From NCBI GenBank assembly GCA_030263295.1, contig SZOS01000001.1:186001-250000 (forward strand): a DNA stretch of 64,000 nucleotides. The letters run 5' to 3'. Source of the DNA: Dokdonella_A sp014338185 (GTDB lineage Bacteria > Pseudomonadota > Gammaproteobacteria > Xanthomonadales > Rhodanobacteraceae). A program made the translations under genes and the position numbers. The notes below the pieces were generated by a model. The model was not told where the DNA came from, did no database searches, and worked only from the letters and a program-made list of their open reading frames with translations. Positions 45,404 through 53,719 of the stretch are shown here, in pieces (within the stretch, counting starts at the first letter, position 1; each line of letters opens with the position of its first letter).

Positions 45404-46363
45404 ATGATGCTCGCAAGCTCCCACGCCGATCAGGAAACCCTGTACGACCAGCCCGCGGTGGCCAAGGACAAGCTGCGCATCACCGGCCCCTTCACGGTGG
45501 AGGCGGTGCCGTTTCCCACCGTGCTGGCGCTGGACGAGACCCAGCCGATGCAGGAAGCCGACCTCAGCATCGCCCGTTCCGGCGAGTCGCAGCGCCAGCA
45601 CGGCTGGCGCGACGAGCTGCTGAAAACCGGCATCCGCGGCAAGGGCGGGCAGACGCTGAAGTTCGCCGAGCTGGCCACCCTGCCAGATACCCGCTACCTG
45701 CACTGCAGCGGCCATACCGACAGCGGCGAGCGCGTGGTGGTCAGCTTCGGCCCCGAGCACGCCGCGCTGGAGCAGCGCCAGGTGGAGCTGGCCATGCGCG
45801 AGGCCGGCGAGCTGTTCCCGCGCCCGAAGATGATCGTGTTCTGCGCCTTCACCTTCGACCCGGAAGCGGCCAAGGACATCGACGCGCAGAAGGGCATCGT
45901 GGCGCTGAAGGCGCAGATGAATACCGACCTGCTCACCGAAGACCTCAAGAAAGCCCGCTCCAGCAACCAGAGCTTCTGGCTGATGGGCCAGCCTGAAGTG
46001 GAGTTGCGCCAGCGCAAGGACGGCAAGTGGGAAGTGGAGGTCAACGGCTTCGACTACTTCGATACCAGCACCGGCGAGCTGAAATCCGGCGGCAAGAACA
46101 GGATCGCCGCCTGGAGCCTGGACACCGACTACGACGAGCGCAGCCTGTTCCCGCGCCAGGTGTTCTTCCCCATGGCCGGGGCCAAGGACGGCTGGAACAA
46201 GCTGAAAAAGGACATCAAGGCCGAGCTCAACGAGGCCCTGCTGGACAGGCTGCACGGCACCGTGAGCCTGCCCTTCGAGCCCGGCGAGAACCGCAAGGTG
46301 GCGGTGAAGATCGTGGATGACCGCGGGATCGAATCGCTGAAGGTGATTGCGCTGAAGGATTGA
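45404..46363 (+). pseudogene. C-terminal part of the interrupted DNA methyltransferase
   Basis: High-GC frame of about 319 residues. From about 45420 it reads HADQETLYDQP, then ITGPFTVEAVPFPTVLALD, a RDELLKTGIRGKGG block, a PKMIVFCAFTFDPEA block, a central SFWLMGQPEVELRQ and a NRIAAWSLDTDYDERSLFPRQVFFP stretch, matching the C-terminal region of the same Mod family as the fragment ending at 44091. The region between the two fragments (catalytic motifs and probably target recognition, about 300 or more residues) is replaced by the HNH and MazG genes. The frame is open and has an ATG at 45404, so a separate C-terminal protein could still be made. Its stop overlaps the AAA gene start. Confidence 0.82.
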
Positions 46364-47601
46364 TGGCCATGTCAGATCACAAAACACGCAAGACCAAATC
46401 CGCCTTTCGGCTTCAAGTCAAAAATCTCGGGCCTGTCGTGGACGCCGATATCTCATTTGGAGATCTCACCGTCATCGTTGGGCCACAAGCCACGGGCAAG
46501 AGTGTTTTGCTGGAAACACTCAAGCTGGTGATCGACCGCGATCATGTCCACGAGACTTTTTCCCGCTACAACGTCACCTTTGCCGGCAATGGCGACGGTG
46601 CCAAGGCGTTTCTGGGGGGGTTCTACGGTCCGGGCATGGTTGACGCCTGCAGCAAGGGCATGGAAATCATCTGGAATGGAGCGAAGCAATCGCTCGTCGA
46701 CCTGAGCAAACGCAGCAAGAGCAGGGGCGACGCCAAGGAGCGGGTGTTCTTCATCCCCGCGCAACGGGTGGTCAGCCTGCCCAAGGGCATCAGCCAGAAC
46801 TTCGGCACCTTTGATTATGGCGATCCGTATGTGCTGCGCCGCTTCAGCGATACGGTGCACCACTTGCTGCAGAACGAGTTTGGCGCAAAGGCGCGGTTGT
46901 TTCCGCAGTCGAACCGCCTCAACGACACCCTGCGAAAACCGATTTCCGAACATTTCTTTGGCGGCGCGTCGCTGGATATCGAAGCGCGCGACTTCACCAA
47001 TCGCTTGGTGCTGAAAGTCCCGGGCAGCAGTGATGGCTTGCCGTACCTGGCCTGGTCGGCCGGCCAGCGTGAGTTCACGCCCATGCTGCTCGGCCTTTAC
47101 TGGCTGTGTCCCGCAGGCAAGGTGTCCCAACGTGATCCCGTGCAATGGGTCGTGATCGAAGAGCCGGAGATGGGCCTTCATCCGCTGGCGATTTCCACGC
47201 TGTTGCTTACGGTTCTCGAGTTGATGCGGCGCAGCTATCGCGTCGTGATTTCGACCCACTCGCCGGTCGTGCTCGACATGGTGTGGGCATTGCGGCAGTT
47301 CCAAAAGCTGGGCAAGGATGAGGCGGACGTGCTTCATCTGTTCAATCTGCCCAAGCAGGCCAACTGCAAGGCCTTGGCGAAATCGGCGCTGGAAAAGGAG
47401 TATCGCGTCTTCTACTTCGACCGTGGCAAGGCGGTTCAGGACATTTCATCACTGGATCCCGGTGCCGAGGATATGGGCGAGTCCAATTGGGGTGGCTTGA
47501 CCGGCTTTGCCAGCCGGGCGGGTGAGGCGGTCGCGCGCGCCGTGAATCGCCATGAGGCCCAGCGCCTTGGGCGGCCATCGCGTTCCGGGGAGGGTGGTTG
47601 A
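46363..47601 (+). CDS. AAA-family ATPase of the restriction cluster (RecF/OLD-like)
   Basis: The 412-aa protein has Walker A VGPQATGKS (Gly40-Ser47), a signature-like YLAWSAGQREFTP and Walker B WVVIEEPEMGLHPLA, followed by STHSPVVLDMVWAL, the layout of OLD/RecF-like ABC ATPases. No TOPRIM domain is visible. It starts one base into the preceding stop and overlaps the next gene, so it is part of the operon. Such ATPases are found beside this type of Mod/Res pair; their exact role is not established. Confidence 0.85.
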   Translation: MAMSDHKTRKTKSAFRLQVKNLGPVVDADISFGDLTVIVGPQATGKSVLLETLKLVIDRDHVHETFSRYNVTFAGNGDGAKAFLGGFYGPGMVDACSKGMEIIWNGAKQSLVDLSKRSKSRGDAKERVFFIPAQRVVSLPKGISQNFGTFDYGDPYVLRRFSDTVHHLLQNEFGAKARLFPQSNRLNDTLRKPISEHFFGGASLDIEARDFTNRLVLKVPGSSDGLPYLAWSAGQREFTPMLLGLYWLCPAGKVSQRDPVQWVVIEEPEMGLHPLAISTLLLTVLELMRRSYRVVISTHSPVVLDMVWALRQFQKLGKDEADVLHLFNLPKQANCKALAKSALEKEYRVFYFDRGKAVQDISSLDPGAEDMGESNWGGLTGFASRAGEAVARAVNRHEAQRLGRPSRSGEGG

Positions 47602-48107
47602 TGGCTGCAAGGACGCAGGCGGCGAGAGGCAGGCTTTCCGGCTTTCAGGCCGCGGCACACGTTGCGGGCACAACGCCACAGACCGGTCTCGGTGCGGTGG
47701 AGGGGCGGTATCGAACCGCCATCGCAGCGGGGCCTGGCGCCCGATGGTCCGGGAGCATCGACCTGGATGCCTCGTTTCGAAACACCGAGCCAAATGCCAA
47801 CCGCTGGGATTACGGAATCGGTGTCGGTCGTGGAAATACGGAAGTCGCTTGCTGGGTTGAACCTCACCCAGCGTCCAGCACGTCCGAGGTCGAGGTCATG
47901 TTGCGCAAACTGGCTTGGCTCAAGCAGAAGTTGAATCAGGCGGGATTCCACCAGCTGCGTAGCATGACGCATCCGGCAGGCGATGCCGGCCTTGCCTATC
48001 GTTGGTTGGCACAGGGTGCAATCCATATTCGGGCAGGTTCACGAGAAGCACGGAAGCTGGCGCAGCAAGGGATCTCCATGCCCGCACGCCGTGTGGTGTT
48101 GCCGTGA
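47601..48107 (+). CDS. Unrecognised small protein of the restriction cluster
   Basis: 168 aa with no family I can name. The central part reads WSGSIDLDASF, then NRWDYGIGVG, then VACWVEPHPASS, then EVEVMLRKLAWLKQKL. The run of Asp, Glu and His in short beta strands (DYG ... WVEPH) recalls small nuclease-like folds, but the evidence is thin. It overlaps the AAA gene start at one end and res by four bases at the other, so it is translated with them. Confidence 0.6.
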   Translation: MAARTQAARGRLSGFQAAAHVAGTTPQTGLGAVEGRYRTAIAAGPGARWSGSIDLDASFRNTEPNANRWDYGIGVGRGNTEVACWVEPHPASSTSEVEVMLRKLAWLKQKLNQAGFHQLRSMTHPAGDAGLAYRWLAQGAIHIRAGSREARKLAQQGISMPARRVVLP

Positions 48108-50899
48108 GCGCCCGCAAATCCCTGATCATCAATTCGCCGTACGAACCACCTGCCCGCCATTGGCAGCAGGGTGCCGGTACCACGCTCACTCTGGTCGAAG
48201 GTCGTCGCCCCGCGGCCTATGAAGTCTTCGATACCCGCAACAACACCAGGCGGGTGGAGGAGCTCAAGCTGGTCAACCGCATCCGCGAGCGCGTGCAAGC
48301 CTGGCGCGAGGCGGACTATCCGGGCGTCACCCAGGTCACGCGCGGGTTGCTGGAACACTGGCAGGACCGCGGTGCGCGCACGCTGCCCTTCTACTTCTGC
48401 CAGATCGAGGCCATCGAGACGCTGATCTGGTGGGTGGAGGCGACGGCCGAGTTCAAGCAGGGAATCTTCCTGGAAGGCGATGGCGGCCCGTGGGAGCGCA
48501 TCTGCAACAAGATGGCGACCGGCAGCGGCAAGACCACGGTGATGGCGATGATCATCACCTGGCAGGTGCTCAACGCGCTGGCCTATCCCAAGCGCAACAA
48601 GGAGTTCTCCAGGGCGGTCTTCATCGTCGCGCCGGGCTTGACCGTGCGCGAGCGCTTGCAGGTGCTGCTGCCGGGCCATCCGGCCAATGTCTATGACGAG
48701 TTCGGCCTGTGCCCGTCCGAGGCGCTTCGGCAGAAGCTCAATCGGGCCGAGGTGCTGATCGAGAACTGGCACAGCCTGATGCCGCTGAAGCAGGCGGATC
48801 GTTCGGTCGTGAAAAAAGGCGCCGAAAGCGATGAGGCGTTCACGCGCCGAGTGCTCGGCAAGCTGGCGTCGTGCAAGGACCTCATCGTCATCAACGACGA
48901 GGCCCACCACGCCTACCGCAAGCCGGCCGATATCAAGATCAGCAAGAAAGACGCCGAGGAGCGCGGCATCGATCTTGAGGAGGCGACGCGCTGGATCGAG
49001 GGCCTGGACCGGCTGCACAAGACCCGCCGCATCATTCGCTGCTTCGACCTGTCGGCCACGCCGTTTGCACCCACCGGCAAGACCAATACCGACGAGGGGC
49101 TGTTCAGCTGGATCGTGTCCGATTTCGGTTTGAACGACGCGATCGAGGGTGGCCTGGTCAAGACGCCGCGCGTGGTGGTCCGGGACAGCGCACTGCCCAA
49201 CAAACAACTGCGCTCGAAGCTCTATCACCTCTATCGCGAGGCGGAAGTTTCCGATGACCTCAACCGCAAGGGTGCAAAGCCGGAGGATGCGCTGCCCAAG
49301 CTGGTCCAGGATGCGTACACCTTGCTGGGTGCGGACTGGCGTGAAGCCGCCAGTCAGTGGGCGCAGGCCGGGCACACCTCGCCGCCGGTCATGCTCACGG
49401 TCTGCAATCGCACCGAGACGGCGGCGCGCATCGAACGCTATTTCACCAGTGGGGATGCCTTCTGGCCCGAACTGCACGCGCCGGACAAGACGCTGCGCGT
49501 CGATTCCCGTGTGCTGGAAAAGGCCGAGGTCGGCGAAACCGCCGCCGCCGACAAAGATTACGAGGCGCGGCTTCGCGCCATCGTCGCGTCGGCGGGGCTG
49601 CCGGCGGATCGCGAAGCGGAACTGCTCTCGGGCACGAAGGAAGACGTGCTCCGCACCATCGTCGACAACGTCGGCAAGCGTGGTACCGCCGGGCAGAACC
49701 TGCAGAACGTGATCTCGGTGGCCATGCTGTCCGAAGGCTGGGACGCCAAGAACGTCACCCACATCATGGGATTGCGCGCCTTCACCAGCCAGCTGCTGTG
49801 CGAGCAGGTGATCGGGCGCGGGCTGCGCCGGGTCAGCTACGAAACCGACGACAACGGCCTGTTCATTCCCGAGTACGTCAACGTGTTCGGCGTGCCGCTG
49901 TCGATCTTCCAGGATGCGGAAGACGGGGGCGAGCCGCCGCCGCCGCCGAAACCCAGCGTCCAGATCGAAGCCTTGTCGGAGCGCAACAGCCTTGAAATCC
50001 GCTGGCCCAACGTGCTGCGCGTGGATCCGGTGGTCAAGCCGGTGCTGGCGGTGCGCTGGGACGAGGTGGCCACGCTGGCGCTCAAGCCGGAAGACACCCC
50101 GATCTCGGCCGATATCGCCCCGGCGCTGGGCGGAGTGACGGACTGGAGCAAGATCCACGTCATTGACCTGGAGCTGCTGCCCGAGGCCTTCCGCCTGCAG
50201 CGACTGACCTTCCTGGCCGCCCGCAAGGCCTTCGACCAGATGAAGGACACGTTCAAGGGTGGGCGCGATTATCTCGTCTTCCAGCTGATCCGACTGGTGG
50301 AAGCCTTCATCGCATCGGACCGGCTTGTGGTGCCGGGGCTCTTTCATCAGGACCCGCTGCGCAAGCGGATCCTGCTGACGCTCAACATCGACCGGATCGT
50401 CGAGCACCTGATGCGGTACGTGTACGAGCACAATGCCGAGCGTGTGGAGCTGGTGTTCGATGAGGACATGCCCATCGGCTCCACGCGCATCATGCGGACC
50501 TGGTACACCACCAAGCCGAATGTCGCGACGGTCAAGTCCCAGGTCAGCCATGTTGTTGGCGACAGTACCTGGGAAGGCTATGCCGCCAATGTGTTCGAGT
50601 CGTCGAACGCCGTTTCGAGCTACGTCAAGAACGACCATCTCGGCTTCCAGATCCATTACATGTGGAATGGATCGCGCCGGCGATTCCTGCCGGATTTCCT
50701 GATCCGGCTATCCAACGGCAAGACCTTGGTGCTGGAGATCAAGGGCGTGGATGACGATCAGAATCGGGCCAAGCGGTCGGCGTTGGCTGCGTGGGTGCAA
50801 GGCGTCAACCAGAAGGGCGGGTTCGGGGTGTGGGTGCATGACGTGGCGTTCGCGCCGCACCAGATCCAGGACATCCTCCGGCGCGCCGGCACAGCGTAG
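48104..50899 (+). CDS. res: Type III-like restriction endonuclease (SF2 helicase plus PD-(D/E)XK nuclease)
   Basis: The 931-aa protein starts at GTG 48104 inside the preceding stop. Helicase motifs are intact: KMATGSGKTTV (137-147), INDEAHHAYRK, LSATPFAPTG, MLSEGWDAKNV and EQVIGRGLRRVSY. The C-terminal nuclease is intact: PDFLIRLSNG then LEIKG, with Asp864, Glu878 and Lys880. The layout fits the restriction subunit that normally pairs with the Mod seen in pieces upstream (the BPTD_3080-type family, from memory). With its methyltransferase core missing, cutting of self DNA must be avoided in some other way, or the enzyme is silent. Confidence 0.9.
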   Translation: MSARKSLIINSPYEPPARHWQQGAGTTLTLVEGRRPAAYEVFDTRNNTRRVEELKLVNRIRERVQAWREADYPGVTQVTRGLLEHWQDRGARTLPFYFCQIEAIETLIWWVEATAEFKQGIFLEGDGGPWERICNKMATGSGKTTVMAMIITWQVLNALAYPKRNKEFSRAVFIVAPGLTVRERLQVLLPGHPANVYDEFGLCPSEALRQKLNRAEVLIENWHSLMPLKQADRSVVKKGAESDEAFTRRVLGKLASCKDLIVINDEAHHAYRKPADIKISKKDAEERGIDLEEATRWIEGLDRLHKTRRIIRCFDLSATPFAPTGKTNTDEGLFSWIVSDFGLNDAIEGGLVKTPRVVVRDSALPNKQLRSKLYHLYREAEVSDDLNRKGAKPEDALPKLVQDAYTLLGADWREAASQWAQAGHTSPPVMLTVCNRTETAARIERYFTSGDAFWPELHAPDKTLRVDSRVLEKAEVGETAAADKDYEARLRAIVASAGLPADREAELLSGTKEDVLRTIVDNVGKRGTAGQNLQNVISVAMLSEGWDAKNVTHIMGLRAFTSQLLCEQVIGRGLRRVSYETDDNGLFIPEYVNVFGVPLSIFQDAEDGGEPPPPPKPSVQIEALSERNSLEIRWPNVLRVDPVVKPVLAVRWDEVATLALKPEDTPISADIAPALGGVTDWSKIHVIDLELLPEAFRLQRLTFLAARKAFDQMKDTFKGGRDYLVFQLIRLVEAFIASDRLVVPGLFHQDPLRKRILLTLNIDRIVEHLMRYVYEHNAERVELVFDEDMPIGSTRIMRTWYTTKPNVATVKSQVSHVVGDSTWEGYAANVFESSNAVSSYVKNDHLGFQIHYMWNGSRRRFLPDFLIRLSNGKTLVLEIKGVDDDQNRAKRSALAAWVQGVNQKGGFGVWVHDVAFAPHQIQDILRRAGTA

Positions 50900-50935
50900 C
50901 AACGCACGTCCGAAAATCCGCGGACTTGACCGATC

Positions 50936-51049
50936 ATGAGCGCAGCGGGGAAGCACGAATACATGGGCGAATTGCCGGATTCGTGCGGAACGTTGCCCTG
51001 CGAGACACCGCCGCGCCTGTCGGTCGCGCCGATGATGGACTGGACCTAA
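50936..51049 (+). pseudogene. Second dusA 5' fragment, 37 codons and stop
   Basis: ATG 50936 opens a frame beginning MSAAGKHEYM and ending RLSVAPMMDWT before TAA at 51047. SVAPMMDWT is the first conserved block of DusA. The fragment is cut exactly at the end of the 24-bp repeat shared with the working dusA. Forty bases upstream it carries GTAGCAACG, also found at the same distance before the working start at 52566. Confidence 0.9.
51023..51046 (+). repeat. Direct repeat in dusA, left copy (attL-like)
   Basis: The 24 bases at 51023-51046 are identical to 52653-52676 (they begin GTCGCGCCGATG and end GACTGGACC) and encode VAPMMDWT. The start of dusA is a known integration site for prophages and genomic islands. 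The sequence between the repeats is 1.6 kb. Confidence 0.85.
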
Positions 51050-51166
51050 CATCCAAAATTACTTTGCATATTCAACAGCCTGTGCTGTAAGCGTCCACCC
51101 ACCTCACCTTCCCGACACCCCGTGCGTTTGGTCCGATCGGGCGTTTCCGATCGGTGAGGCAGGGTG

Positions 51167-51313
51167 ATGGCGGAGAAGGCGGCGCGTTGGCGCGCGCACC
51201 AGCAAGCGCAGCCCGCGAGTGGATTGTCGATTGCGGCGTATTGCCGTCGGCACGGATTGAGCTATGCGGGTTGCCTGAAGGCAATCAGCTCCGCCCAACG
51301 AGAACCAAGCTAA
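51167..51313 (+). pseudogene. IS66-type TnpA-like remnant
   Basis: A 48-codon frame, MAEKAARWRAHQQAQPASG then LSIAAYCRRHGLSY, resembles the helix-turn-helix N-terminus of IS66 accessory protein TnpA or related transposases (typically WRxHxxxxxASGLSxxAYCRxHGLS). The usual 100-residue protein is cut short and no tnpB or tnpC follows. Recognition is by pattern only. Confidence 0.55.
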
Positions 51314-51337
51314 GGGTAGCGAGATTCCTTGCGGTTA

Positions 51338-51355
51338 TGTCCAAAATATTGGACA
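51338..51355 (+). promoter_or_regulatory. Palindromic operator before the XRE regulator gene
   Basis: TGTCCAA and TTGGACA form perfect 7-bp arms around AATA. It ends nine bases before the ATG at 51364. Such palindromes are usual targets of XRE-type antitoxins, so autorepression of the pair is likely. Its presence favours ATG 51364 over ATG 51337, which lies at its edge. Confidence 0.65.
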
Positions 51356-51363
51356 CTTCGTGC

Positions 51364-51855
51364 ATGAACCTGACCGAGATCGGCACCGCTGTCCGCGCAC
51401 GTCGCGAGGAACTGGGCTTGTCGCAAGGCCAGTTGGCCCACTTGAGCGGCCTGTCCCGGCAGACCTTGGTCGGGCTGGAGAACGGCAGCCTGAATGACCT
51501 CGGCGTCAACCGCGCCGGGCAGGTGCTGGCCGTGCTCGGCCTGGATGTCCCGGTGCCCACGACCGAGAGCCGCCGCAAGAAACATGGCCTGCGGATGGCA
51601 GCCCGCAATGCGAACGTCAGCTATGCCCGCGAACTGAAGCCGGACGTGCTGGCCCGGATGCTGGTCAGTGGCGAGGTGCCGGCGCCGTATGCCCCGCACC
51701 TGACCCACCTGCTGGACGAGGCCCCGCTGTCGATGGTGGTGATGGCCGTGGAGGAGGCGGCTGCCGAAGCGCACGTTCCCCCGCGCAAGGTCTGGCGCAA
51801 CGTAGCCAGGCTGGCCAGGACGCTGTCCGCCCACCGCAGGGCCATGTGGTCATGA
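51364..51855 (+). CDS. XRE-family HTH regulator, probable antitoxin
   Basis: The 163-aa protein starts MNLTEIGTAVRARREELG, with an XRE helix-turn-helix (LSQGQLAHLSGLSRQTLVGLENG) in the first 60 residues. A C-terminal region of about 90 residues follows, with no family I recognise (ARMLVSGEVPAPYAPHLTHL). It overlaps the AbiEii-type gene by four bases (ATGA). This pairing of an XRE regulator with an AbiEii nucleotidyltransferase is common and is treated as a type IV-like toxin-antitoxin module. Confidence 0.8.
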   Translation: MNLTEIGTAVRARREELGLSQGQLAHLSGLSRQTLVGLENGSLNDLGVNRAGQVLAVLGLDVPVPTTESRRKKHGLRMAARNANVSYARELKPDVLARMLVSGEVPAPYAPHLTHLLDEAPLSMVVMAVEEAAAEAHVPPRKVWRNVARLARTLSAHRRAMWS

Positions 51856-52505
51856 GCCGTTCGTTGCCCGAAGGCGCGTGGCAGGCACTGCTGCCGCGCG
51901 CGCTCATCCTGATCGATGAAATCCGCGCGCATGGCGGGATCGCCGATCCCTTCTGGACGCTGGGCGGCGGCACCGTGTTGATGTTTCGCCACCGGCACAG
52001 GCTGAGCAAGGACATCGACATTTTCGTGCCCGATCCGCAGTACCTGGGCTTCGTCACTCCGCGTCTGAACGACGTGGCAGCCAGCATGACGGCGGAGTAC
52101 GTCGAGCAGCCCGGCGCCTGGGTCAAGCTCCAGTTCGAGGAGGGCGAAGTCGATTTCGTCGCGTCTCCCAACCTGCTCGGCGATGCCTGGGAAAGGTGGG
52201 AGATCGAGGGCCGCGCCATCCGCGTGGAGACCTCGGCGGAAATCATCGCCAAGAAGATGTTCCACCGCGGCGACCGGGTGACCGCGCGCGACCTGTTCGA
52301 CCTGGCCCTGGTGATCGAACGCGAGCCGGCGTCACTGAAGGCGGCCAACCCGTTCCTGATCCGACATCGGCAGATCTTCCTCGAACAGATCCGCAACCCG
52401 CACCCCACCCTGAAGACGGCGTTCGAAGCCATCGACACCCTGGACTACACGCCGGCGTTCGACCATTGCGTGGCGCTGGCCGGAACGTTTCTGGAAGCGC
52501 TGTGA
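51852..52505 (+). CDS. AbiEii-type nucleotidyltransferase toxin
   Basis: The 217-aa protein has the nucleotidyltransferase signature LGGGTVLMFRHRHRLSKDIDIF, with Gly39, Thr41, Asp54 and Asp56, and the later AEIIAKKMFHRGDRVTARDLFDLAL block typical of AbiEii/AbiGii proteins. These toxins add nucleotides to tRNA acceptor stems or other targets to block growth during phage infection (family knowledge). The catalytic set looks complete. Coupled to the XRE gene. Confidence 0.85.
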   Translation: MSRSLPEGAWQALLPRALILIDEIRAHGGIADPFWTLGGGTVLMFRHRHRLSKDIDIFVPDPQYLGFVTPRLNDVAASMTAEYVEQPGAWVKLQFEEGEVDFVASPNLLGDAWERWEIEGRAIRVETSAEIIAKKMFHRGDRVTARDLFDLALVIEREPASLKAANPFLIRHRQIFLEQIRNPHPTLKTAFEAIDTLDYTPAFDHCVALAGTFLEAL

Positions 52506-52565
52506 GCGCCACGCACACCGTGAACGTAGCAACGGGTAGCCGAAAACTCGGGAAATTGACTGATC

Positions 52566-53618
<1,053 letters not shown>

Positions 53619-53719
53619 CAGGCGCGCGGCGAGGCTTGCGGCCGACACGGCCCGATCGCCACTGACACGGCCGGCGCCGGCACGGCACAATCACCGGTTT
53701 CCGCGGCACGGGCGCCGGC

